Positions 1-5,495 of a stretch of 5,495 nucleotides of DNA are shown here, one piece after another. Made by a program: the position numbers and the translations under genes. The DNA is taken from contig JAEYUK010000054.1 of NCBI GenBank assembly GCA_023432655.1, positions 1 through 5,495 of the forward strand, given 5' to 3'. The notes beneath the pieces are model-generated. The model had not been told where the DNA came from. It worked only from the letters and a program-made list of their open reading frames with translations, and searched no databases. The DNA comes from Pseudomonadota bacterium (GTDB taxonomy: Bacteria > Bdellovibrionota > Bacteriovoracia > Bacteriovoracales > Bacteriovoracaceae). Each line of letters begins with the position of its first letter. The stretch's first letter is position 1.

Positions 1-512
1 GCCGAGATGACTGGTATCTGACATTTAGCTTTAAGTGCCGGAACTAAAATACTCGCCGGGATATTCCCCAAGTGTCCACCGGCCCCATTATTTACAGCAA
101 TGATTCCGTCGGCCCCAAGGTCCTGGACTTTCTTGGCATAGTTCTCTTCAATCACATCGCAAAGAACCTTGATACCTTGTTTTTTGGATTCACGAATGAC
201 TTCTTCAGGACTACCGAGAGAGGTGATGAAGAAGTTTACGCCAAGATCGAGACATTTATAGAGTTGCTTCTTGGCCAGTACATTCGATTTATTAACAATC
301 AGGTTGATACCAAAAGGTTTATCCGTCTTAGATTTAATTTCTTTAATCCCTGCTTCCAACTCTTCAATCGTTCTGAAGTTCAGAGCAGGAATACAACCGG
401 CGATACCACTTTCAGCTGCAGCTACGATCATCTTAGTGTTAGTCACCAGGAACATTGGGGCCATTATGATGGGAAGTTCAATCCCTAGCATTTCAGTGAG
501 GGCGGTTTTCAT
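1..512 (-). CDS. Nitronate monooxygenase / 2-nitropropane dioxygenase-family flavoprotein, N-terminal part (cut by window edge)
   Basis: Reading the minus strand from the ATG at 512-510 gives 170 uninterrupted codons plus two bases to the window edge, so about half of the usual 310-360 residue family length is visible. The protein starts MKTALTEMLGIELPIIMAPM, the typical entry into the FMN-binding TIM barrel of this family. It continues with a D64-KPFGINL strand and the segment GADGIIAVNNGAGGHLG at residues 133-149. The GGHxG signature (His147) marks the catalytic-base and flavin region of nitronate monooxygenases and of the related enoyl-ACP reductase FabK. The visible sequence ends in IPVIS, as expected just before the phosphate-binding GG(I/V) loop. 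Family members oxidise alkyl nitronates with FMN and oxygen in the cytoplasm, but many homologues have other or unknown substrates. The N-terminal MAPMF-type segment fits nitronate monooxygenase better than FabK. The start is supported by AAAGGA 10 bases upstream. It is transcribed divergently from the peptidase gene. Confidence 0.88.
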   Translation of the reverse strand, partial: MKTALTEMLGIELPIIMAPMFLVTNTKMIVAAAESGIAGCIPALNFRTIEELEAGIKEIKSKTDKPFGINLIVNKSNVLAKKQLYKCLDLGVNFFITSLGSPEEVIRESKKQGIKVLCDVIEENYAKKVQDLGADGIIAVNNGAGGHLGNIPASILVPALKAKCQIPVIS

Positions 513-522
513 AGAATACTTA

Positions 523-528
523 TCCTTT
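523..528 (-). promoter_or_regulatory. Ribosome binding site of the nitronate monooxygenase-type gene
   Basis: On the minus strand this reads AAAGGA, 10 bases before the ATG at 512-510. It supports that start. It sits in a small inverted repeat (CCTT, six bases, AAGG on the minus strand, 524-537). Confidence 0.6.
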
Positions 529-598
529 TGCGCAAGGTGTCTCTGTAAGGCAAAGTCACGGAACTTTTACTTTCCAAAGGTCTTTAAACTATGGGTTA

Positions 599-607
599 AT
601 TATAACA
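599..607 (-). promoter_or_regulatory. Candidate extended -10 promoter for the nitronate monooxygenase-type gene
   Basis: The minus strand reads TGTTATAAT, a perfect TG-N-TATAAT extended -10 element of the sigma70 type. A convincing -35 at 16-18 bases is not present; TTGTAA at 618-623 is only 13 bases away. Extended -10 promoters do not strictly need a -35. Transcription would begin near 592 and leave a leader of about 80 bases. This is a prediction from sequence only. Confidence 0.45.
601..606 (+). promoter_or_regulatory. Candidate -10 element for the peptidase-helicase transcript
   Basis: TATAAC matches the sigma70 -10 consensus at five of six bases and lies 27 bases before the peptidase start codon, so the leader would be about 20 bases. 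No good -35 is visible at the right distance. It overlaps the minus-strand -10 element, and both sit in the imperfect inverted repeat GTTA-ATTA-TAAC at 595-606. Confidence 0.3.
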
Positions 608-621
608 GTCATTTTTATTAC

Positions 622-626
622 AAGGA
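622..626 (+). promoter_or_regulatory. Ribosome binding site that fixes the peptidase start
   Basis: AAGGA lies seven bases before the ATG at 634. With the signal peptide that begins exactly there, it decides the start against the much longer open frame that runs back to 271. Confidence 0.7.
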
Positions 627-633
627 TGGAAAA

Positions 634-1815
634 ATGAAAAAGACACTCGGAATTATCGCATTGGCCTTTTCTGCGACCACGATGGCAGCACCTACTCAGT
701 GGCTTACTGTGGATAATGAAATCCTCTCTAAAATACGCCCTAAATTGAATAAATCAGTTCAAGTCAGTTTTTCAGCGCAAGGTGCTTCAGTGGTAAAACT
801 TACGGCAAAAGAAGTTGAAGAACTCTCTGAGGTCATTCACCATGAGCTACATCGCTGTGGTGGCTTCATTCAGCATGAATCGGAAGATGAAGCTATTAAT
901 GCTCTAACTTTTCAAGGCGAGATGTATTTCGCTAAGCGGGCCATCTTTTCTGATTACAGTATCGATCAGGGAAGTCGGGTTAAGCCCATGGTCTCTCAAG
1001 TTCAGGAAAGATCTATTCGTGACATGATCATTGCCTTGTCTAATTATAAAACTCGTTATTACAAGTCAGAGACTGGAGTAGAATCGTCAGAATTTATTCG
1101 TGACAGCTGGATGGCATTAAGTAAGAACCGTAATGATGTTAAAGTTGAGCTTTATAATCATAAGGCCTGGCCTCAGCCTTCGGTCATTATGACGATCCTT
1201 GGTTCGGAACGTCCTGAAGAAATCGTTGTCGTTGGTGGGCACGCTGATTCGATCGCGGGATTTTTTGGTGGAGGAGGGAAAGCTCCCGGTGCTGATGATA
1301 ATGCCTCAGGGATTGCTACCATCACTGAAGTTATTAAAGTTCTGATGAACAACAACTATAAACCGAAAAAAACTGTTCAGTTCATGGCCTATGCGGCTGA
1401 GGAAGTTGGCCTTCTAGGTTCTAAGGCCATCTCGACTGAGTATAAGCAAAATAACAAACAAGTTATTGGCGTTATGCAACTCGATATGACTTTATTCAAG
1501 GGCACGGTTGATAAAGATATCGTCTTAATGGCGGATTTCACTAACAATGCTCAGAACGAATTTATCGGTCGTCTGGTTGATGAGTATGTTCAAGTTCCTT
1601 GGGGATATTCTCGCTGTGGTTACGGATGTTCTGATCATGCTGCCTGGACTGCCAATGGTTATCCGGCTTCGATGCCTCATGAAGCCGCCATGAAAGATGG
1701 TAATAAAAATATTCATACTGTTCGAGATACATTAGAATCAGCAGGAGGAGATGCTAAGCATGCTGCTAAGTTTGCAAAACTTGCTACAGCTTACGTCGTA
1801 GAATTAGCTAAATAA
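634..1815 (+). CDS. Secreted M28-family zinc aminopeptidase (Vibrio leucyl aminopeptidase type)
   Basis: The 393-residue protein begins with a signal peptide (MKKTLGIIALAFSATTMA, likely cut after Ala18 or Ala19), so it is exported. Residues from about 19 to 107 match in length the N-terminal propeptide of the Vibrio proteolyticus enzyme, which keeps the enzyme inactive until removed. The catalytic domain holds all expected di-zinc residues: His203 in GGHADS, Asp222 in GADDNASG, general base Glu256 and ligand Glu257 in YAAEEVGL, Asp284 in QLDMT and His361 in IHT. The spacings 222-257-284-361 equal those of the Vibrio enzyme (Asp117, Glu152, Asp179, His256). The CGYGC pair Cys328/Cys332 matches its Cys223-Cys227 disulfide. 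Family members remove N-terminal hydrophobic residues from peptides. Unlike the Vibrio precursor there is no C-terminal extension; the protein stops soon after the last catalytic-domain helix. The frame is open upstream to 271, but that part lies antisense to the divergent gene and lacks a signal sequence. The helicase gene follows after 16 bases with no terminator. Confidence 0.93.
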   Translation: MKKTLGIIALAFSATTMAAPTQWLTVDNEILSKIRPKLNKSVQVSFSAQGASVVKLTAKEVEELSEVIHHELHRCGGFIQHESEDEAINALTFQGEMYFAKRAIFSDYSIDQGSRVKPMVSQVQERSIRDMIIALSNYKTRYYKSETGVESSEFIRDSWMALSKNRNDVKVELYNHKAWPQPSVIMTILGSERPEEIVVVGGHADSIAGFFGGGGKAPGADDNASGIATITEVIKVLMNNNYKPKKTVQFMAYAAEEVGLLGSKAISTEYKQNNKQVIGVMQLDMTLFKGTVDKDIVLMADFTNNAQNEFIGRLVDEYVQVPWGYSRCGYGCSDHAAWTANGYPASMPHEAAMKDGNKNIHTVRDTLESAGGDAKHAAKFAKLATAYVVELAK

Positions 1816-1820
1816 CAGGA
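1816..1820 (+). promoter_or_regulatory. Ribosome binding site for the helicase TTG start
   Basis: CAGGA directly follows the peptidase stop codon and lies 11 bases before the TTG at 1832. It is a modest site. It favours TTG over the first in-frame ATG (1898), which has no comparable purine-rich site. A closer ATG at 1839 is out of frame and is stopped two codons on. Confidence 0.5.
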
Positions 1821-1831
1821 ATCAGTCTTAA

Positions 1832-4567
1832 TTGAGTAATGAAATAAAGTCCTTATATGAGGACATCCGTCAGAATCTAGAAACTTCACGTAAAGCAATG
1901 ATATCAACGAGTATCCTGGAGGATGATGAGTCTTCCGGGATGCGTCCGTTGGATGACTCAATCGTCATCCTGGAGACTCTCGAGTTCATTGCCATCGCTG
2001 CCCATCATCTTCTGGAACAAAATCCTTCCCTTGAATCTTTGTTTGAAAAGAATTTTGGTCGAGTGAGGGAAGTTTTTGATCGGGAAGCGATCGTCGAGAC
2101 GGCCTTGGTTGAGGAATATTTATTCCCTGTCACCAGTACTTATCCCTTATTGGTTGAAGGAACTTTTAGTAAAGAACTGACTCTTTCCTATAAAGATACC
2201 TTTAATGCCTGGGCCAGTGAAAAAGCCGCTCATCACGAGTCGACTCAGGAAACGATTAAAAATAAGTTCGACATCAAGATCAATGAAAAAGATCTTCCCT
2301 GTCATTGTGTTCAATGTATGGGGGATTACCGAACCCAGGTGAGAGAAGTCGTTTTCTCGATGCAGACTTCACTCATTGATAAAGCGGAAGATAAGCTTCA
2401 CGAGTGGGTTCTGGTCAGAAAAATTTCAGATATCTCAAATGCTGTTTTCGATCTGAAAAAGAATCTTGATAAAAATTTTCATCAAATGCGTAACAAGCTT
2501 AAGAGGTCTTCAGTCAATAAACTGGAGAATGAAGTTAAGCACTATTATCGTTCTAAATTTGGCGCCAACACTGTCCTTGGAAAAGTATACAAAGAAAAAC
2601 TGATGGTGTTCTTTAACACTCTATTGGTTGAACAAGGATTTAAGCCTGAGCTTGTGTCTAGTGAAGAATATGAGCGTTTTTTCCTTCAATTAGAAACGAA
2701 TATCTGGAAGGGTGAAGTTTTTCTCCGTAAGGAATTTGAAAGATTCACTCAGGCGATTCTCGCTCTTAAAAGAAAAGATGTTTCCTCCACGATCTTAAGA
2801 GATTACTTGGGACAATTCTGGCTTCATGCTGATGCCCGAAGAATTAATCGTAAGATCATTTATCATATGGGGCCTACCAACTCTGGTAAAACGTATCATG
2901 CGATTGAAGCTCTCTGTGCTGCCAAGAAAGGCTGCTACCTGGCTCCCTTAAGGCTTCTGGCTTCTGAACTTTACGACACCATGAACAGTAAGGGCGTTAA
3001 GACGACTTTACTGACCGGTGAAGAAGTTGTGGAAGTTCCTGAGGCAACCCATTTTTCTTCCACCATTGAGATGGCCAAACTCCAGCAGCGTTTCGACTGT
3101 TGTGTCATTGATGAAATTCAAATGTTAACTGATCCGCAGCGCGGATGGGCCTGGACCAGGGCCTTAGTGAACATTCAAGCCGATGAGATACATCTGTGTG
3201 GCGACCATTCTGTTTTAGAACTGGTTAAAAAAATTCTGGCCCTTTGCGGTGATACCCTTGAAGTTAAAGAGTATAAAAGAATGACAGAACTCAATGTCCT
3301 GAATCATCAGATTCCTTTAACTCAAATGCAGAAGAATGACGCTTTAATTGTTTTCTCTCGTAGAAATGCTCTACGCTATAAAGCAGATCTGGAAGAACTC
3401 GATTTCAAAGTTTCAATTGTTTATGGACGTCTTTCACCGGAAGTTCGTCGTGAACAGGCCCGTAAGTTTGATGAGGGGGAAACTGATATTATGGTTTCCA
3501 CTGATGCCATCGCCATGGGGATGAACCTTCCTGTGAAACGAATTGTCTTCTCGGCCCTATCCAAATTTGTGAATGATAAAGAAAATCCTTTAACCTTCTC
3601 TGAGATTAAGCAGATTGCTGGCCGTGCCGGACGATACAAACGTTTCCCGGTAGGGGAGGTGACCACACTCAATCGCGTTGAAGATGGACTTAGAACTTTA
3701 AAGGATGCTTTGGCCCACCATTTAGGTCAGAGTGATAAGGCCATGGTTGGTCCGGATCTGGATATTTTCAGTTCCGTAAACAACGCTCTTCTTGCTAACT
3801 CATTACCGACTCTAAAACTTTCAGAGTTTCTCCGCCTTTTTAACACCATGACCTTTCAGAAACCATTCTACTGCGTAGATATGAAAGAGATGATTGAACT
3901 CGCCGAGATGGTGGAAATGGCCGATGAGGACAGAACTCTAACTAATGCTGAAATCTTTGGCTTTGCCTGTGCTCCGGTGAATCTTGGTTTAATAGAACAC
4001 GTTCAGTATTACATGTGGATCTTGAACCACTATGTGGATAACCAAAGTATTTACAATGAACCTATAGATGAGACCTCGGATAATATCGATTATCTGGAAA
4101 CATCCATTAAATGTGTGGAGCTTTACCAGTGGTTGTCTCGCCACTTTAATAATAAGAATTTTGATTTTGATGAGCAGAAGCTTCTGGCCAATAAAACGAA
4201 GGCCATTGAACGCTTAAATGAACTTCTATCCGATAAAATTGGAAAAACCTGTTCAAGCTGCGGTTGTAAAATGCCGGCCAATGCCCGTTTTAATATCTGT
4301 GACGAGTGCTTCTCTAAGCGCCGCTTTAATCGCCGTCCACAACGGGCAGATGAGAGAAGCGATAGAGGTGACAGAGGTGACAGAGGTGGCCGAGGCAAAG
4401 GCAATAAACGAGGTAAGTCCTTTAAGTCAAAAGGTGATGGATCTCAATCTTCTCAGTCTGGAAAAGCTGGCGGACATGGTGTAAAAAGACCAAGACCTGC
4501 TGGCCCAAAGGCGAGTGGAGGAGGAAAGAGTGGAGACGCCGCCAAAGCATTTAGAAAATTCAGATAA
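1832..4567 (+). CDS. SUV3-like ATP-dependent RNA helicase with N-terminal extension, zinc-ribbon-like motif and basic RGG-like tail
   Basis: This 911-residue superfamily 2 helicase resembles mitochondrial SUV3, the ATP-driven 3'-5' RNA helicase that works with PNPase (human) or Dss1 (yeast) in RNA turnover. Helicase motifs in order: I GPTNSGKT (347-354, preceded by RKIIYHM as in SUV3), Ia PLRLLA (372-377), TGEE (395-398), II DEIQ (427-430) followed by DPQRGWAWTRAL, III LCGD (455-458), IV LIVFSR (505-510), V STDAIAMGMN (556-565), VI QIAGRAGR (594-601). Residues about 640-800 fit the SUV3 C-terminal region, including VELYQWLSRHF (762-772). Residues 1-330 are mostly predicted helical and not recognised; they carry a Cys cluster, C157-H-C-x2-C162. 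Near the end, C807-x2-C-x12-C-x2-C826 looks like a zinc ribbon. Residues 827-911 are a disordered basic tail with DRGDRGDRGGRG, probably RNA-binding. The role in RNA decay or ribosome biogenesis is inferred; the helicase assignment is firm. The start is a TTG; the first in-frame ATG is at 1898. The end overlaps the DUF455 gene. Confidence 0.92.
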   Translation: MSNEIKSLYEDIRQNLETSRKAMISTSILEDDESSGMRPLDDSIVILETLEFIAIAAHHLLEQNPSLESLFEKNFGRVREVFDREAIVETALVEEYLFPVTSTYPLLVEGTFSKELTLSYKDTFNAWASEKAAHHESTQETIKNKFDIKINEKDLPCHCVQCMGDYRTQVREVVFSMQTSLIDKAEDKLHEWVLVRKISDISNAVFDLKKNLDKNFHQMRNKLKRSSVNKLENEVKHYYRSKFGANTVLGKVYKEKLMVFFNTLLVEQGFKPELVSSEEYERFFLQLETNIWKGEVFLRKEFERFTQAILALKRKDVSSTILRDYLGQFWLHADARRINRKIIYHMGPTNSGKTYHAIEALCAAKKGCYLAPLRLLASELYDTMNSKGVKTTLLTGEEVVEVPEATHFSSTIEMAKLQQRFDCCVIDEIQMLTDPQRGWAWTRALVNIQADEIHLCGDHSVLELVKKILALCGDTLEVKEYKRMTELNVLNHQIPLTQMQKNDALIVFSRRNALRYKADLEELDFKVSIVYGRLSPEVRREQARKFDEGETDIMVSTDAIAMGMNLPVKRIVFSALSKFVNDKENPLTFSEIKQIAGRAGRYKRFPVGEVTTLNRVEDGLRTLKDALAHHLGQSDKAMVGPDLDIFSSVNNALLANSLPTLKLSEFLRLFNTMTFQKPFYCVDMKEMIELAEMVEMADEDRTLTNAEIFGFACAPVNLGLIEHVQYYMWILNHYVDNQSIYNEPIDETSDNIDYLETSIKCVELYQWLSRHFNNKNFDFDEQKLLANKTKAIERLNELLSDKIGKTCSSCGCKMPANARFNICDECFSKRRFNRRPQRADERSDRGDRGDRGGRGKGNKRGKSFKSKGDGSQSSQSGKAGGHGVKRPRPAGPKASGGGKSGDAAKAFRKFR
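4255..4311 (+). other. Zinc-ribbon-like segment encoded within the helicase gene
   Basis: Codons 808-826 and the adjoining Cys807 encode two CxxC knuckles (C807/C810 and C823/C826) separated by 12 residues, with an extra Cys812. This is the usual layout of a structural zinc ribbon. It lies between the SUV3 C-terminal region and the basic tail. SUV3 proteins of mitochondria are not known to me to carry it. Zinc binding is inferred from spacing only. Confidence 0.6.
4361..4396 (+). repeat. Four 9-base tandem units encoding (D/G)RG repeats
   Basis: The units GATAGAGGT, GACAGAGGT, GACAGAGGT and GGCCGAGGC are in frame with the helicase and encode DRG-DRG-DRG-GRG (residues 844-855). The middle two are identical. 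The array forms the core of the RGG-like basic tail. Such short in-frame repeats can vary in copy number without breaking the frame. Confidence 0.8.
4517..4528 (+). promoter_or_regulatory. Strong Shine-Dalgarno embedded in the helicase coding sequence
   Basis: GGAGGAGGAAAG contains AGGAGG (4519-4524), five bases before the GTG at 4530. The same bases encode Gly896-Gly897-Gly898-Lys899 of the helicase. The upstream in-frame GTG at 4515 has only a weak AAGG three bases before it, so this site selects 4530 as the DUF455 start. Confidence 0.7.
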
Positions 4568-5384
4568 AATTTCATATTTTGAATTTTGCCGCAATATCTT
4601 ATCGGGTGAAGACCTGGATGATAAGTTTTTGTCTTCAACCATTGAATGGACTCCCTTTAAAGAATTCGAGCTGCCTCCATCACCTGGCCGACGTGGATCT
4701 CTTAGTTTTTCGGACAAAAGAACGAAATTTCCTAAGGCCCAAAATCTCAATGAAAATGACAAGAAGGCAATGGCGCTTCATAGTTTCGCCAACCACGAGC
4801 TTTTGGCGATCGAAATGATGGCTTCGGCGACGCTTGTTTATCCTCACCATACAGAAGAAGATATTCGTTTTAAAAAAGGCATTTTAACCGCTTTAAAAGA
4901 TGAACAGAAGCATCTTCGCCTCTACATTGATAGGATCAATCAATTGGGCTATGCCTTCGGAGACTTTCCCTTAAATGATTTTTTCTGGCGTCAGATGGAA
5001 AAGCTTAAAACTCCCGCTCAGTACATGGCCATGATGTCTCTCACTTTTGAAGCTGCTAATCTCGACTTCGCTCAATACTACGGAAATATTTTTCGGGAAT
5101 TCGGAGATCATGTCACCGCTGAAATCATGGATACGGTATTAGAGGATGAAATTGGCCATGTGGCCTTTGGAGCTCATTGGATGAAAAAATGGCGCAATGA
5201 TAAATCTCTTTGGGACTATTATCGGGAATCTCTTCCCTGGCCGTTAACTCCTGCCAGAAGTAGAGGAATTGGTTTTGATCCTGAACTGCATGGTAAGGCC
5301 ATGAATGATTCAGATTTTATCCAGAGCCTTAAAAACTATGATGATGATTTTAGGATCACCAAACGGCGCCATGAAAGCATATAA
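4530..5384 (+). CDS. DUF455 (COG2833-type) ferritin-like protein, putative diiron enzyme
   Basis: The 284-residue protein starts at GTG (4530), chosen because AGGAGG lies five bases upstream; a GTG at 4515 would add five residues. After an N-terminal part with FCRNILSGEDLDDK (19-32) and the PPSPGRR motif (49-55), a four-helix ferritin-like bundle follows. It carries candidate metal ligands on each helix: E90 and E95 in NHELLAIE, E125 and H128 in DEQKH, E174 in TFEAAN, and E207 and H210 in EDEIGH. This paired ExxH pattern is that of carboxylate-bridged diiron proteins and matches DUF455. No signal peptide or membrane segment is seen, so it should be cytoplasmic. The family has no activity that I can assign with confidence; an oxygen-dependent hydroxylase or oxidase is a family-level inference. 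It overlaps the helicase gene by 38 bases and the next gene by 14, which points to co-translation. Confidence 0.88.
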   Translation: METPPKHLENSDKISYFEFCRNILSGEDLDDKFLSSTIEWTPFKEFELPPSPGRRGSLSFSDKRTKFPKAQNLNENDKKAMALHSFANHELLAIEMMASATLVYPHHTEEDIRFKKGILTALKDEQKHLRLYIDRINQLGYAFGDFPLNDFFWRQMEKLKTPAQYMAMMSLTFEAANLDFAQYYGNIFREFGDHVTAEIMDTVLEDEIGHVAFGAHWMKKWRNDKSLWDYYRESLPWPLTPARSRGIGFDPELHGKAMNDSDFIQSLKNYDDDFRITKRRHESI

Positions 5385-5495
5385 GGTTAACGCAGATTAC
5401 GAAGCTGTTTTATTTGGGAAAAAGGATTCTCTTCCTGTGATTAATCAGGCGCTGGAGTTTCTCGTTTTCTATCTGAGTGAAAGACCACTTCATAC
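5371..5495 (+). CDS. Unrecognised protein, N-terminal 41 codons (cut by window edge)
   Basis: An ATG at 5371 opens a frame that stays open to the edge. It starts MKAYKVNADYEAVLFG and continues with a hydrophobic segment ALEFLVFYL followed by SERPLHT. The frame overlaps the last 14 bases of the DUF455 gene. The only Shine-Dalgarno-like bases, AGGA at 5352-5355, are 15 bases away, so re-initiation by ribosomes finishing the DUF455 gene is likely. The start resembles a soluble protein with an alpha/beta opening; the hydrophobic stretch of about nine residues is too short to be a membrane span. I do not recognise the family. The tight overlap and the lack of stop codons support a real gene. Confidence 0.6.
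   Translation, partial: MKAYKVNADYEAVLFGKKDSLPVINQALEFLVFYLSERPLH

Larger units (their letters stand above)
513..633. promoter_or_regulatory. Divergent intergenic region
   Basis: This is the only gap in the window longer than 20 bases. It separates the minus-strand flavoprotein gene from the plus-strand gene series. It contains the two overlapping -10 candidates, the imperfect repeat GTTA-ATTA-TAAC (595-606), the 8-base palindrome TTGCGCAA (528-535) and the two ribosome binding sites. No terminator, riboswitch or small open frame is evident. Confidence 0.6.

Noticed and set aside
72..488. 138-codon open frame on the plus strand
   Set aside because: It lies wholly antisense to the flavoprotein gene, whose translation shows clear family motifs. 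The plus-strand product has no recognisable features.
271..633. Upstream extension of the peptidase frame by 121 codons
   Set aside because: The extension is antisense to the flavoprotein gene and crosses the promoter region. A signal peptide and ribosome binding site mark ATG 634 as the real start.
1173..1716. Minus-strand open frames of 60 and 63 codons
   Set aside because: They are shadows of the conserved peptidase catalytic domain, with no ribosome binding site or recognisable protein.
1813..1832. Terminator between peptidase and helicase genes
   Set aside because: The 16-base gap has no inverted repeat and no run of T.
3421..3672. 83-codon minus-strand frame
   Set aside because: It is opposite helicase motifs V and VI, whose conservation explains the open frame.
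4361..4396. Possible CRISPR or mobile-element repeat
   Set aside because: The 9-base units have no spacers and stay in frame with the helicase, so they are a protein-coding tandem repeat.
4218..4484. 88-codon plus-strand frame inside the helicase tail
   Set aside because: Its VTEVTEVAEA segment is the out-of-frame reading of the 9-base repeats. No supporting start signal was seen.
4123..4762. Minus-strand frames of 93, 111 and 61 codons near the helicase end
   Set aside because: Their products are low-complexity mirror images of the RGG-like tail and the DUF455 start, rich in Leu, Ser, Pro and Arg.
4579..4818. 79-codon plus-strand frame inside the DUF455 gene
   Set aside because: It overlaps a well-supported family domain in another frame and has no recognisable features.

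Overview
The window looks like a chromosomal stretch from a Gram-negative bacterium of moderate GC. Protein resemblance suggests a Bdellovibrionota or other former delta-proteobacterial lineage, for example a Bdellovibrio or Bacteriovorax relative. That placement is an inference from gene content: a Vibrio-type M28 aminopeptidase, a bacterial SUV3-like helicase and a DUF455 protein. No marker gene is present to prove it.

Layout: (1) positions 1-512, minus strand: the N-terminal half of a nitronate monooxygenase-type flavoprotein, cut by the window edge. (2) 513-633: a 121-base divergent intergenic region with back-to-back promoter candidates that share one TA-rich core. (3) 634-1815, plus strand: a secreted M28 zinc aminopeptidase with signal peptide and propeptide, closely resembling the leucine aminopeptidase of Vibrio proteolyticus. 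(4) 1832-4567: a 911-residue RNA helicase whose core is strikingly similar to the eukaryotic mitochondrial SUV3 helicase, with a long N-terminal extension of unknown function, a four-cysteine zinc-ribbon-like motif and a basic Gly/Arg/Lys-rich tail. (5) 4530-5384: a DUF455 ferritin-like protein with all the residues expected for a di-metal site. (6) 5371-5495: the start of an unrecognised protein, cut by the window edge.

The four plus-strand genes are packed very tightly: a 16-base gap, then overlaps of 38 and 14 bases. No terminator-like hairpin is visible between them, so they probably form one transcript. The last three (helicase, DUF455 protein, unknown) look translationally coupled, and the Shine-Dalgarno of the DUF455 gene lies inside the glycine codons of the helicase tail. 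No mobile element, CRISPR array, tRNA or rRNA was seen. The most interesting item is the SUV3-like helicase and its coupling to a putative diiron protein, which raises an RNA-metabolism hypothesis but does not prove one.
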